Shown: positions 1-9,330 of the stretch, in pieces
Layout of the letters: every line of letters starts with the position of its first letter
Position numbering within the stretch: the first letter of the stretch is position 1
The notes under the pieces: model-generated
Told to the model about the DNA's origin: nothing
Seen by the model: only the letters and a program-made list of their open reading frames with translations
The model's database searches: none
Translations under genes and position numbers: made by a program
Source: Sphingopyxis macrogoltabida
GTDB lineage: Bacteria; Pseudomonadota; Alphaproteobacteria; Sphingomonadales; Sphingomonadaceae
Reading direction: 5' to 3'
Assembly: GCF_001314325.1 (NCBI RefSeq)
Contig: NZ_CP009429.1
Span: 1,178,501 to 1,242,500 of the forward strand
Length of the DNA stretch: 64,000 bases

Positions 1-2
1 TC

Positions 3-1847
3 ATAGCCGGTCCGGGCACCGGCAAATCCTTTGCCATGAAGCGACGCGTCGCGAAGCTGCTCGAATCCGGCATTGCGCCGAAAGAAGTTCTCGCGGTCAC
101 ATTCACGCGTGTAGCTGCCGAAGACCTGCATCGCGAACTTCAAAAGCTAGGCACGCCGGGATGCGAGGAGCTGGAAGGCCAGACCCTGCATAGCTTGGCG
201 ATGCGCATCCTGTCTCGTAAGCACGTTTTGGAAGCAGTCGGTCGCTTCCCTCGTCCACTGAATACCTTTGAGACCAAGGCAATGATCTGCGACCTCGCTG
301 GCGACAACGGCGGTAAACGCAAGGTCAAGAAGCTGATTCAGGGCTACACCGCCGCTTGGGCGCAAAGTCAGGGCGACGAGCCGGGCTTCGCAAAGGACGG
401 TGCCGAGAAAAAGTTGCAAGCCGATCTGCTCGACTGGCTCGACTTCCATCAGGGCATGTTGATCGGCGAGCTTATCCCGTACTTGGTGCGCTACCTTAAG
501 GATAATCCGGCGGCGGCAGAGCACAACGAGTTCAAGCATCTTCTCGTCGACGAGTTTCAGGATCTGAACAAGGCGGAACAGACGGCGATTGCCTACCTCG
601 GCGCTGCCGCCGAAGTCTGCATCGTCGGCGACGATGACCAGTCGATCTACAGCTTCAAGAACGCACACCCAGACGGCATTCGGGAGTGGAAGGGTATCCA
701 TCCGGGCTGCGCCGATTTGAAGATGGTCGACTGCCATCGCTGCCCGACGACGGTCGTCGAGATGGCGAATGCGTTGATTGCCGTGAATAAGAACCGAACT
801 CCTCGGGCGCTGAACGCGCTTGCCGTGAAGGGGCCGGGCGAGGTCGCGATTGTGCAAGTCCCCTACCTCCACAACGAGGCGGAGTGGATCAAAAGTAAGA
901 TCGAGGGCTTGCTCAGCGCTGGCGTCCACCCGAGCGAGATAATCATTCTCGTGCAGCGCGCCGTCGCAGGCAAGCCGATCCTTCAGGCGCTACGCGTTGC
1001 CGAAATACCGGCGAAGTCATACTACGAGGAAAGTCAGCTCGACTCGGAGACCGCGCAGATGCGGTTCGCATTGTTCAAGTTGTTCCTGAACAACGAGGAC
1101 CGCGTCGCGCTCCGCTATCTGCTGGGCTCCGACGTCGACGACTTCCGTTGCAAGTCATACGCACGCGTTCGCAAGCACTGCGAGAACTCGGGCGACAGTC
1201 CTTGGCAAGCAATGAACAAGTTAGTCGACGATGCGCTGACCCTTGCCCACACGAAGCCGTTGGTGGCCCGCTTCCAGCTCCTCACCGAGGCGCTGGGAGA
1301 GTTGGAAGCGGTCAAGGGCGACGTTCAGTCGTTCATCGACCAGTTGTTGCCGGACGGGGATGACGAACTCGCTGAACTTCGGGCGCTCGCCCTAGTCCAG
1401 ATGGAGGGGGCCGAGACGCCCGCCGATCTGCTCACCGGCATGATGCAGGAGATCACCCAGCCCGACATTCCGCCCACGGTGGAGGAGGTCCGGCTGATGA
1501 GCCTCCACAAGAGCAAGGGACTGAGCTCGCCCTATGTGTTCGTCGCCGGATGCGTCGAGGGCATCCTGCCCCCGGCCTTCGATCCCGAGTGGTCGAAGGA
1601 CGAGAAGGACGCCGCGCTCGAAGAGGCGCGGCGGCTGTTCTATGTGGGCATCACGCGCGTGAAGGCGGACCCGGAGAACGGGCGGCCGGGGAGCCTCTTC
1701 ATCAGCTACCCACAGCAAATGACCATCAAGGATGCTTACGGAGCGAATGTGGCCTTCAAGACGCAGTCGGGGCCGATGGCGAACCTCTTGCCGAGCCGGT
1801 TCTTGAACGAGCTCGGCCCGACCGCGCCCAAAGCCGTCGCCGGATAG
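3..1847 (+). CDS. UvrD/Rep-like superfamily 1 helicase, 5' end outside the window
   Basis: ATP-dependent DNA helicase of superfamily 1. The frame is open from the first bases of the window and already encodes the Walker A motif GPGTGKS before the first ATG at 36, so the true start lies upstream. Other SF1 motifs follow in order: TFTRVAAEDL (motif Ia), LLVDEFQDL (Walker B), GDDDQSIY (motif III), then near the C-terminus LMSLHKSKGL and RRLFYVGITRVK (motifs V and VI). The visible 614 residues are close to a complete helicase of this class. The stop is 4 nt before a small gene with a HEPN-like motif, so the two are probably co-transcribed. UvrD-like helicases act in repair and also in defence systems such as Gabija (GajB). 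The upstream partner that would decide between these roles is not in the window. The family is certain, the role is not. Confidence 0.93.
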   Translation: MAGPGTGKSFAMKRRVAKLLESGIAPKEVLAVTFTRVAAEDLHRELQKLGTPGCEELEGQTLHSLAMRILSRKHVLEAVGRFPRPLNTFETKAMICDLAGDNGGKRKVKKLIQGYTAAWAQSQGDEPGFAKDGAEKKLQADLLDWLDFHQGMLIGELIPYLVRYLKDNPAAAEHNEFKHLLVDEFQDLNKAEQTAIAYLGAAAEVCIVGDDDQSIYSFKNAHPDGIREWKGIHPGCADLKMVDCHRCPTTVVEMANALIAVNKNRTPRALNALAVKGPGEVAIVQVPYLHNEAEWIKSKIEGLLSAGVHPSEIIILVQRAVAGKPILQALRVAEIPAKSYYEESQLDSETAQMRFALFKLFLNNEDRVALRYLLGSDVDDFRCKSYARVRKHCENSGDSPWQAMNKLVDDALTLAHTKPLVARFQLLTEALGELEAVKGDVQSFIDQLLPDGDDELAELRALALVQMEGAETPADLLTGMMQEITQPDIPPTVEEVRLMSLHKSKGLSSPYVFVAGCVEGILPPAFDPEWSKDEKDAALEEARRLFYVGITRVKADPENGRPGSLFISYPQQMTIKDAYGANVAFKTQSGPMANLLPSRFLNELGPTAPKAVAG

Positions 1848-1851
1848 GCCG

Positions 1852-2301
1852 GTGGCGACCCGAGACGAGCTGTATGCCAAGTTCGGAATCACCGCCGAGG
1901 CGGCGCAGTTGTTCGAAACCGAACTCGGCACTCTTCTGCTGTGCGCGCGGGGTCTGGAGAGCGGCTGGCACGTCGTCCCCGATCGCGAGAGGGGGTGGGA
2001 CTTGTTGCGCGACATCGACAGGAGCACGTTGGGCGGGCTGCTGTCGAAGCTCAAGCGGCACGTCGAGCTTGACGATGACCTATCGGCCCGGTTCGCCTCG
2101 GCCTTGAGCGCGCGTAACCGGCTGAATCACGGCTTTTACGAGCGCCACGACTTCAAGATTCAGACCGACGAGGGACGCGACAAGATGATGGCCGAACTCG
2201 AAGCGCTCCATGATGAGCTGTTCGGGGCTTGGCGGTTAGCGAGCGCGATGACGTCGCTCGCCACGGAGGTTATCAAGCGCGAGGGGGCCATAACCAAGTG
2301 A
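1852..2301 (+). CDS. Small helical protein with HEPN-like RNxxxH motif, downstream of the helicase
   Basis: This is a 149-residue protein of no family I can name with certainty. It starts at a GTG 4 nt after the helicase stop, which implies translational coupling. The sequence looks all-helical, and around residues 86-91 it reads RNRLNH, matching the R-N-x3-H signature of HEPN ribonucleases, followed by GFYERHD. HEPN proteins are common as toxins and RNases in defence and toxin-antitoxin loci. What is seen is the motif and the coupling; the RNase role is inference. It could also be a non-catalytic helical partner of the helicase. Confidence 0.72.
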   Translation: MATRDELYAKFGITAEAAQLFETELGTLLLCARGLESGWHVVPDRERGWDLLRDIDRSTLGGLLSKLKRHVELDDDLSARFASALSARNRLNHGFYERHDFKIQTDEGRDKMMAELEALHDELFGAWRLASAMTSLATEVIKREGAITK

Positions 2302-2369
2302 GGTTCCACCTGGGTTTCGCATCCGTCGCTGTCTAGTGCCAGCCTCGCATTGCCTTAGTGAACGACGGC

Positions 2370-5300
2370 TCATCGAAAATTCCGGGCCTTCACAATCGGC
2401 CGCTCTGCCAAGTAGTCGATGTGCAGATCGGGAATGAAGATGTCCCGCGCCCGCACCGCACGGGGCGCTTGATCGCGCGGGTCGGAACGCGGAGCGCCGT
2501 GGTGGAACTCGTCGCCGCGCCCGTGCGGCAGCGGAAAGGCCGCGTCACGCTCGCCCAAGCTGGCGAGCTGGGGCGAGAGATCGACCAGCTTGGCGGCGAC
2601 GATGTGGACCACCTCACCTTCGCGCTGGACGCGGCCGTGAACGCCCAGCATCGTCCCGCCCAGCACGATGGCGCGCTGCGCCTCGAATACCGATGTCCAG
2701 ATCACGAGATTGGCGACCGCCGTCTCATCCTCGATCGTGATGAACATGACGCCCTTGGCGCTGCCGGGCCGCTGGCGCACCAGCACCAGCCCCGCCGTCC
2801 GCACCGGCCGACCGTCGCGCAGGGCGGCAGCGTCGGCGCAGGTCACAAATGACTGCCGCGCCAGATCGTCTCGCAGGAACGACACGGGATGCTGGCGCAG
2901 CGTCAGACCTACATGCCCGTAATCCTCGACCACTTCGCGGCCGCCGGTCATCGTCTTGAGCCGGATCGCTTCTTCGCTCACTTCGGGCACCGGCCGCCCG
3001 TCGTCGCCGGCGCTGGCCGCGAACAGCGGCAGCGGTTCGTCGTGCAACGCCTTGATCGCCCATAGCGCCTCTCGACGGCTGAGGCCGAGCGACGGCAGGA
3101 AGGCGTCGGCTTTGGCGAGCCGTTCCAACGCCGCGACCGAGACGCCCGACCGGCGCCAAAGATCGTCCACGTCGGCAAACTCGCGCTCGCCACGCGCGGT
3201 CACGATCGACGCGGCGTCGGCGTTGGCGAGCTGACGCACCATTCGCAGGCCGAGCCGCACGGCGAACCGGCCGTCCGTGCTCGACGGTTCAAGCGCGCAG
3301 TCCCAACGCGAGGCGTTCACATCGACGGGAAGGACATTGATTCCATGCTCGCGCGCGTCGCGGACGATTTGCGCGGGCGCGTAGAAGCCCATCGGCTGCG
3401 CGTTGAGCAGCGCACAGCAGAAGACATCGGGATGCCAGCATTTCAGCCACGAACTGGCATAGGCGATCAGCGCGAACGACGCCGCGTGGCTTTCGGGAAA
3501 CCCGTAGCTGCCGAAGCCTTCGAGCTGGCTGAACGTGCGGGCGGCGAACTCCTCGGTATAGCCCCGCGCCACCATGCCGCTCACCAGCTTCTCGCCGAAC
3601 TTCGAGATGCCGCCCGTAAACTTGAACGTCGCCATCGCGCGGCGAAGCTGATCGGCTTCGCTGGCGGTGAAGCCGGCGCACACCATCGCCACCTTCATCG
3701 CCTGTTCCTGAAACAGCGGCACGCCAAGCGTCTTCGACAGGACACGCTCCAACTCGGGCGTCGGATACTCGACCCGTTCCAGCCCTTCGCGACGCCGCAG
3801 ATAGGGATGAACCATGTCGCCCTGGATTGGGCCGGGCCGGACGATCGCCACCTCGATGACGAGATCGTAGAAGGTGCGCGGCTTGATCCGCGGCAGCATG
3901 TTCATCTGCGCGCGGCTTTCGATTTGAAAAACGCCGAGCGTGTCGGCGCGCCGGATCATCGCATAGGTGCGCGGGTCTTCGGGCAGGATGGTGGCGAGAT
4001 CGAGATCGACGCCCTTATGCTCGCGCAAAAGGTCGAACCCGCGCCTCATGCACGACAACATGCCGAGCGCCAGCACATCGACCTTCATCATCTTCAAGGC
4101 GTCGATATCGTCCTTGTCCCATTCGACAATCTGGCGATCGTCCATCGCGGCGGGCTCGATCGGGACCAATTCGTCCAGCCGGTCCTCGGTCAGCACAAAC
4201 CCGCCGGGATGCTGCGACAGGTGACGCGGCGCACCCATAAGTTGCCGCGCCAGGTCGAGCGTTCGGCGCAAGCGCCAGTCGCCGAGATTGAGATTGAGCG
4301 CCTCGGCGTGCTTGTCCTCCACGCCGTCCTCGGACCAGCCCCAGACTTGGCTCGACAGCAGCTTTATCATGTCCTCGGGCAAGCCGAGCGCCTTACCAAC
4401 ATCGCGGATCGCGCCCTTGGTGCGGTAGCGGATGACGGTCGAGCAGAGCGCGGCCCGGTGCCGGCCATAGGTCTCATAGACCCACTGGATCACCTCCTCG
4501 CGCCGTTCGTGCTCGAAATCCACGTCGATGTCGGGCGGCTCGCGCCGCTCCTGGCTGACGAACCGCTCGAACAACAGGTCATTGCGGCCGGGGTCGATCG
4601 ACGTGATGCCGAGCACATAGCAGACCGCCGAATTGGCGGCCGACCCGCGCCCTTGGCAGAGAATGCCCCTCGACCGCGCGAACCGGACGATCGCGTTCAC
4701 GGTGAGGAAATAGGGCGCATAGTCGAGCGACTCGATCAGCCCCAGCTCGTGCCGCAACGTCGCCTGCACGTCGTCGGGAACGCCCTCGGGATAGCGTTCG
4801 GCCGCGCCCTCCGCCGTTAGCTTCGCCAAAGTCGCCTGCGCGGTCAGGCCCGCTTCGACCACTTCATGCGGATATTGATAGGCCAGCTCGCCCAGGTCGA
4901 ACCGGCAGCGGGCGGCGAGATCGACGCTGCGCGCGACCGCCTCCGGCCAGAGCCACAGCAGCCGCGCCATCTCGTCGGGCGGCTTAAGGTAGCGGTCGGC
5001 ATGGCGTTCCAGCCGATCGCCGGCCTCGTCGATCACGCACCGCTCGCGAATGCACGTCACGACATCCTGCAACACGCGCCGATCGGGAGCGTGGAACAGC
5101 ACGTCGTTGGTGGCGACGGGCGCAACACCGAAGCGCACCGCCATATTGGCGAGATCATGCAGCCGCAGATGATCGCGCGGCCTACGGTGGAGCGTCAACG
5201 CGCAATAGGCGCGGTCGCCGAACGCGGCGGCGAGGCGCTGGAGCCGGCGCGCGGTGTTCGGGGTCGCCCTGTCGGCGACCAGCACCGCGATCATGCCTTC

Positions 5301-5648
5301 GCCCCAGGCTTCGACATCCTCCCAATGCAGCTTGCACGCCGCCTTGCCGGCCCGCGACTTGCCGAGGCTCAGCAGTCGGCAAAGCCGGGCATAAGCGACG
5401 CGGTCGGTTGGATAGACGAGCAGATGCGTCGTGTCGGCGAGCACCAGCCGACAGCCGACGACCAGCCTAACGCCGGTCGTCTTGGACGCTTCGTGCGCCC
5501 TGACTATGCCGGCGAGCGAGTTGCGGTCGGTGATCGCCAGCGCCTCCATGCCGAGCATAGCGGCCTGGGCGAACAGCTCCTCCGCAGATGACGCGCCGCG
5601 CAGGAACGAGAAGTGCGACGCGCATTGGAGTTCGACATAGCCGGCCAT
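2370..5648 (-). CDS. dnaE2: Error-prone DNA polymerase DnaE2 (ImuC)
   Basis: Alternative C-family polymerase alpha subunit that carries out mutagenic translesion synthesis with ImuA and ImuB after DNA damage. The 1092-residue protein opens with a PHP domain (start [20 protein letters not shown]). It carries the polymerase active-site segment [15 protein letters not shown] and ends with an OB-fold-like stretch ([18 protein letters not shown]). The start chosen is the ATG at 5648, which overlaps the imuB stop by one base (TGATG) and fits the family N-terminus; the frame also stays open nine codons further upstream. It is the third gene of an imuA-imuB-dnaE2 operon under an apparent LexA box. 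Length and motifs look complete. Confidence 0.96.
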   Translation of the reverse strand: MAGYVELQCASHFSFLRGASSAEELFAQAAMLGMEALAITDRNSLAGIVRAHEASKTTGVRLVVGCRLVLADTTHLLVYPTDRVAYARLCRLLSLGKSRAGKAACKLHWEDVEAWGEGMIAVLVADRATPNTARRLQRLAAAFGDRAYCALTLHRRPRDHLRLHDLANMAVRFGVAPVATNDVLFHAPDRRVLQDVVTCIRERCVIDEAGDRLERHADRYLKPPDEMARLLWLWPEAVARSVDLAARCRFDLGELAYQYPHEVVEAGLTAQATLAKLTAEGAAERYPEGVPDDVQATLRHELGLIESLDYAPYFLTVNAIVRFARSRGILCQGRGSAANSAVCYVLGITSIDPGRNDLLFERFVSQERREPPDIDVDFEHERREEVIQWVYETYGRHRAALCSTVIRYRTKGAIRDVGKALGLPEDMIKLLSSQVWGWSEDGVEDKHAEALNLNLGDWRLRRTLDLARQLMGAPRHLSQHPGGFVLTEDRLDELVPIEPAAMDDRQIVEWDKDDIDALKMMKVDVLALGMLSCMRRGFDLLREHKGVDLDLATILPEDPRTYAMIRRADTLGVFQIESRAQMNMLPRIKPRTFYDLVIEVAIVRPGPIQGDMVHPYLRRREGLERVEYPTPELERVLSKTLGVPLFQEQAMKVAMVCAGFTASEADQLRRAMATFKFTGGISKFGEKLVSGMVARGYTEEFAARTFSQLEGFGSYGFPESHAASFALIAYASSWLKCWHPDVFCCALLNAQPMGFYAPAQIVRDAREHGINVLPVDVNASRWDCALEPSSTDGRFAVRLGLRMVRQLANADAASIVTARGEREFADVDDLWRRSGVSVAALERLAKADAFLPSLGLSRREALWAIKALHDEPLPLFAASAGDDGRPVPEVSEEAIRLKTMTGGREVVEDYGHVGLTLRQHPVSFLRDDLARQSFVTCADAAALRDGRPVRTAGLVLVRQRPGSAKGVMFITIEDETAVANLVIWTSVFEAQRAIVLGGTMLGVHGRVQREGEVVHIVAAKLVDLSPQLASLGERDAAFPLPHGRGDEFHHGAPRSDPRDQAPRAVRARDIFIPDLHIDYLAERPIVKARNFR

Positions 5649-7168
5649 CAGCCGAAGATCCCGTGCAGGAACCATGCAAGGCTGCCGGTGCCGGAGTCTT
5701 CGCCGTCGCCCGACCGGAACAGCCAGAACCGTTCGCCGGCTTCATCCTCGACCATGAAATAGTCGCGCACCGCCGACAGCTCGCCTTCGCGCGTCCACCA
5801 CTCGCCAAAGATGCGCTCCGGCCCATCGGCGCAGATCACGCGCCGCCGCTGGCCGCGCCAAGTGAACGCGACAGGCGGTCGGTCGGGCAGCAGCGCCATC
5901 GCCTCGACCCGTTCCGGCGGGCTGAACAGCCGCGACGGACGCGGCCACGCCGCCGGCCAGGTCGTGCCGCCCGGCGGCGCCAGCGGTGCCAACCGTCGAA
6001 GGCCACGCTCCGGCACGGCGCTCGCGATCGGCGTGACGCGGTAGAGCACCCCGTCGCCGACGCGATTGGCGAGCGTGTCGATCAGCTCGGAAATGTCAGC
6101 AACCGGCGCGTCGACGAGGCTGGACGCGCCGCAGCGATAGTCGAGTGGCTCCGCCACCGGCGCGGCGAGGCTCATCGCCTCGATCCCGAAGCCCGGAGCG
6201 ACCGTCTCGATCCGATCGCAGAGCAGCCGGGTCAGCCGCTTCACGTCGCGCACCGGCTTGGCGGTGCCGACCCGCACCGCCTCGATTCGATTATCGACCC
6301 GATGGAACAGCAGATCGAGCTTGCGCGCGCCTAGCGCCTTGGCTTCGAGAGCCTCGCACAGCGCCTCGACCAGCTTGCCGGTATAGCGCGCGAGCGTCTC
6401 GGGCGCGCCGATCGGCTCGGCGAACTTGCGCTCGACGCGGATCAGTTCGGGCGCGACGAGCAGCTCGAACGGTTCTTCGACCCGGCCGAACGCCTGGTCG
6501 AGACGCCGGCCCGGCTCGGGGCCGAAGCGCAACGCGAGCGAGGCCCGCGGCGCGGCGGCCAATTCGCCGATGGTGTCGAAACCCAGCCGCCGCAGCCCGT
6601 CCACCGTCTCCGCGCTCAGCCGAAGCGTGGCGACAGGCAGCGGTGCGAGCAGCCCCGGCAGCCCGTCCTTCGCTTCCGCGGTCGGATCGGCGATCGTGCG
6701 CGCCATCGCGTGCGCCGCGCCGTAGGTGGGTGCGACGGCCGCTCGCGCCGCGACGCCGATCGCAGCCAGCCGCTCGATCATGCCGATTAGCATCGGCCGT
6801 TCGCCGCCGCACAGATGCGCCGCGCCGGCGATGTCGATCATCAGCCCGTCGGGAGGATCGGCGGCAACGATGGGCGCATAGCGGCGCAGCGCCCACAGCG
6901 CGAGCTGGTCGAGCGCCGCCGTGTCCGCGACCGGATCGGCGTCGAGCATGGTCAGGCCGACCACCAGCGCCTGCGCCTGCGTCGCGGCCATGCCAGCGCG
7001 CAGCCCGCACGCACGCGCCGCCGCGTCGAGCGCGAGCACGACGCGCTTGCGGCCGTCGCGGCCGATCAGCACCAGCGGCGCGTCAACCGAAGGCGCGGAG
7101 GCTCCCAGGCCACGCCTCAGACGATCGGTCGGCCAGCTCGGCAGGTAGAGCGAGACGACCCGCCTCAT
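5648..7168 (-). CDS. imuB: ImuB, Y-family polymerase-like protein without a normal active site
   Basis: Y-family polymerase homologue that in the ImuABC system acts as a scaffold linking DnaE2 to the beta clamp rather than as a polymerase. The 506 residues begin [17 protein letters not shown]. Where active Y-family enzymes carry the SxDE catalytic motif, this protein reads [14 protein letters not shown], so the usual catalytic acidic residues are missing, as expected for ImuB. The helix-hairpin-helix region ([20 protein letters not shown]) and little-finger part follow. Its start lies 86 bases inside imuA in another frame and its stop overlaps the dnaE2 start, so the three genes are tightly coupled. 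Confidence 0.93.
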   Translation of the reverse strand: MRRVVSLYLPSWPTDRLRRGLGASAPSVDAPLVLIGRDGRKRVVLALDAAARACGLRAGMAATQAQALVVGLTMLDADPVADTAALDQLALWALRRYAPIVAADPPDGLMIDIAGAAHLCGGERPMLIGMIERLAAIGVAARAAVAPTYGAAHAMARTIADPTAEAKDGLPGLLAPLPVATLRLSAETVDGLRRLGFDTIGELAAAPRASLALRFGPEPGRRLDQAFGRVEEPFELLVAPELIRVERKFAEPIGAPETLARYTGKLVEALCEALEAKALGARKLDLLFHRVDNRIEAVRVGTAKPVRDVKRLTRLLCDRIETVAPGFGIEAMSLAAPVAEPLDYRCGASSLVDAPVADISELIDTLANRVGDGVLYRVTPIASAVPERGLRRLAPLAPPGGTTWPAAWPRPSRLFSPPERVEAMALLPDRPPVAFTWRGQRRRVICADGPERIFGEWWTREGELSAVRDYFMVEDEAGERFWLFRSGDGEDSGTGSLAWFLHGIFG

Positions 7169-7838
7169 CGCAGGCTTCCAACTCGAAATCCGCGCAGTCG
7201 CCGGCTCGCGCGCGGATCAGCTCGACCAGCCAGCGCGGCCGGCCGACCCCCGGCACCGGCAGCGGCGACGATGGCAGCGCCGTCACCCGCCAGCGCGTCA
7301 CGCTGGCGGTCGGCTGGCCGAAGTCGGCCGCCTCGGTGGCCCGGCGCCAGCGCCGGATCGCGATGGCGAGCGCGCCCGAGCCTTCGGCGGCGAGCTGGAG
7401 CCGGCGCGAGTGCGTCATCGACAATTTGGCGACCTCGCCGACCACACCGGCGAGCCCGCCATGCCGCAATCCCTCCTCGAAGCAGGCCAATACCGTCTTC
7501 TCGTCGCCGACTTCGGCGAAGATTACCCGGTCCGGGTGCAATCCCGCTTGCGCGAGCGCGGGCGCGAACAGGTCGCGCCGGGTCAGGCACCACAGGACCG
7601 GCCCGTTGAGTCGCGCCATGATGCCGGCCGCGAACAGGGCAGCCGCCGCGCCATGCACCGCGCCGTTGCTGCCGCCCGCGACTTCATGCAGCGCGCCGAG
7701 CGCCAAGCCGCCGCCCGGCAACCGGCGATCGACGGCTTCGACCGCGAACGGCAACGCGCCGCGCGATCGGCGATCGGCCGATTCGATTTCGCGGATGCGC
7801 GTGCGCACGGCGTCCAAGGCGGGGTTTGGGACGGACAT
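7083..7838 (-). CDS. imuA: ImuA, RecA-like accessory protein of the mutagenesis cassette
   Basis: ImuA belongs to the RecA/SulA-like group and is the first gene of the SOS mutasome operon imuA-imuB-dnaE2. I chose the ATG at 7838 (MSVPNPALDAVRTRI), giving 251 residues; a TTG six codons upstream is a weaker alternative. Residues near 45-60 (RRLPGGGLALGALHEVAGG) match the conserved ImuA segment that replaces the normal Walker region. The C-terminus overlaps imuB by 86 bases. A perfect GTTC-N7-GTTC box lies 30-44 bases upstream of the ATG, so damage induction through LexA is expected. Confidence 0.9.
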   Translation of the reverse strand: MSVPNPALDAVRTRIREIESADRRSRGALPFAVEAVDRRLPGGGLALGALHEVAGGSNGAVHGAAAALFAAGIMARLNGPVLWCLTRRDLFAPALAQAGLHPDRVIFAEVGDEKTVLACFEEGLRHGGLAGVVGEVAKLSMTHSRRLQLAAEGSGALAIAIRRWRRATEAADFGQPTASVTRWRVTALPSSPLPVPGVGRPRWLVELIRARAGDCADFELEACDEAGRLALPAELADRSSEAWPGSLRAFG

Positions 7839-7867
7839 CGACTCCAGAAGCGGCAAAACGGGACCAT

Positions 7868-7882
7868 GTTCCCATTCTGTTC
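7868..7882. promoter_or_regulatory. LexA (SOS) box, GTTC-N7-GTTC
   Basis: The sequence GTTCCCATTCTGTTC is an exact match to the direct-repeat LexA operator of alphaproteobacteria (GTTC, seven bases, GTTC). It sits 30-44 bases upstream of the imuA ATG, where binding would block transcription, and about 126 bases upstream of the divergent SRAP gene. It therefore probably controls imuA-imuB-dnaE2 and may also affect the SRAP gene. Confidence 0.8.
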
Positions 7883-8007
7883 TTCCTCACTTGCCAAAGA
7901 GTCAAGCGGCAGGCGGCCGTCTCAAGGCGGTTTCGTTACGCGGGTGGCGCCTGCCAGATCCGGTCCGCTTGGCTGGCGACCGGTGGCAATCATGCTAATG
8001 GCACTCG

Positions 8008-8667
8008 ATGTGTAACCTCTACACCGTCCGCAAAAGCGCCGCGGAAGTCGCGGCGCATTTCAGCGCCGCTGTGCCGACGAGCTTCAACACGCCCGAGGAA
8101 ACCTTGCCGGGCTATCCGGGCATGGTCGTGCGCGAAGCCGAAGGGCAACGCCTTCTTCAGTCGATGGTCTGGGGCTTTCCCCGGCCGACGAAGAGCAAGG
8201 TTACGGGGCTTCCGATCAAGCCCAAGCCGGTGAACAACATCGCCGACCTCGACAATTTCATGTGGCGTCATATCGCGCCCAAGCCGCAGCACCGCTGTCT
8301 GATCCCCCTTACAGGCTTCGCCGAGGCGGAAGGCGAGAAAGGTTCGATGACGCGGACCTGGTTCTCGGTAAAAGGTCAGCCGATCTTCGCCTGGGCGGGC
8401 ATGTGGCGGCAGAGCGACGAGTGGGGCGCGGTCTATTCCGGCATGATGACCGAATGCAATGAAGCGATCCGGCCGGTGCATAACCGGATGCCGGTGCTGT
8501 TGCAGCGCGACGAATATGAGGCCTGGTTACAGGGCGACTTGAACACCGTCGTTTCTTTCCGGGATCGGTGCTTTCCCAACGAGTTGATCGAAATGAATCG
8601 AACGGATGAGCTTTGGAGCAAGCGACGGTCGGTTTCCGCCAATGTAGGTGACGCGACACTCCATTGA
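8008..8667 (+). CDS. SRAP-family abasic-site protein (YedK/HMCES-like)
   Basis: SOS response-associated peptidase family protein, 219 residues. The family forms a covalent link to abasic sites in single-stranded DNA through the second-position cysteine, shielding them from mutagenic processing. Here the protein begins MCNLYTVRKS, so Cys2 is exposed after Met removal. The conserved PLTGFAEAEG (catalytic Glu region) and VHNRMPVLL (His region) segments are present. It diverges from the imuA operon across a spacer holding a LexA box, which fits a DNA-damage role. Complete by family length. Confidence 0.93.
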   Translation: MCNLYTVRKSAAEVAAHFSAAVPTSFNTPEETLPGYPGMVVREAEGQRLLQSMVWGFPRPTKSKVTGLPIKPKPVNNIADLDNFMWRHIAPKPQHRCLIPLTGFAEAEGEKGSMTRTWFSVKGQPIFAWAGMWRQSDEWGAVYSGMMTECNEAIRPVHNRMPVLLQRDEYEAWLQGDLNTVVSFRDRCFPNELIEMNRTDELWSKRRSVSANVGDATLH

Positions 8668-9330
8668 GTTAAGTTCAGGTTGGCGCCTCCCTTCGGGACC
8701 GCCGCTCTATCTCCGCTGCGCTCCGACCGAGCCCCACAGGTCTCGGCCCATCCGGGTGACGATCGGCTGGCGGAAGGCGAAGGCAGGTCGCAAATGAGCG
8801 GGAGGTTTTAAGGACGCGCTCGGTCCCGCGCTGCGCACTCCTACGGGCGCGGCGTTCTCGTGCTGACCCGCTGACGCTCTCGCCTCTCTCCTTGCCGGAC
8901 GGGCGGCGGTCTCGCGCTCGCTCTGACCGGCGGGGCTGCGCCTACGGCGCAACGACCTCGGTTTCCGCTCGGGCTCGCCGCCACGCCGCCCGCTGCGTCG
9001 CGCCGTTGCGAGGGCGCCGTTCTTCGTTGAGGCGCCTCTGGCGCGTTGATCGGTGAACCCGGCGAGCCGGGTTCGCTGTCCTTCCACGCTGCGGAGATCG
9101 GACCAGGGCTGCGCCGGCCCGATCGCGTTGATGGTCGTTGCACTCCCCGTGATGGGGTGGGCGATCGCTTCCATTAGGCCCGCCGCGCCGGGCCGCAACG
9201 CGCCCTTAGCGCGTCCTCCACTTCGTTTCGGCCCTGCGGGTGCTGCCCGGCTCCGTCGGCGGGCCTGCCGGTCGCTTCTTCGCCGCCCACCCCATTCCGG
9301 GGTGTGTGTGGTTTTAGAAGGAGTAGTGCG
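8668..9330. other. 663-bp non-coding stretch upstream of the ParB-like gene
   Basis: I see no convincing gene here; the long minus-strand frame crossing it is a shadow of the next gene. The region is very GC-rich and full of short inverted repeats (for example ACCCGGCGAGCCGGGT near 9058-9073) and phrases such as CTCCGCTGCGCTCC that recur in other intergenic regions of this element (11.9-12.3 kb, 17.9-18.1 kb). It ends with a good Shine-Dalgarno GAAGGAG at 9317-9323 for the next gene. It may hold a structured leader or partition site, but that is inference. Confidence 0.5.

Noticed and set aside
3345..4820. 491-codon plus-strand open frame opposite dnaE2
   Set aside because: Antisense shadow of a clear polymerase gene.
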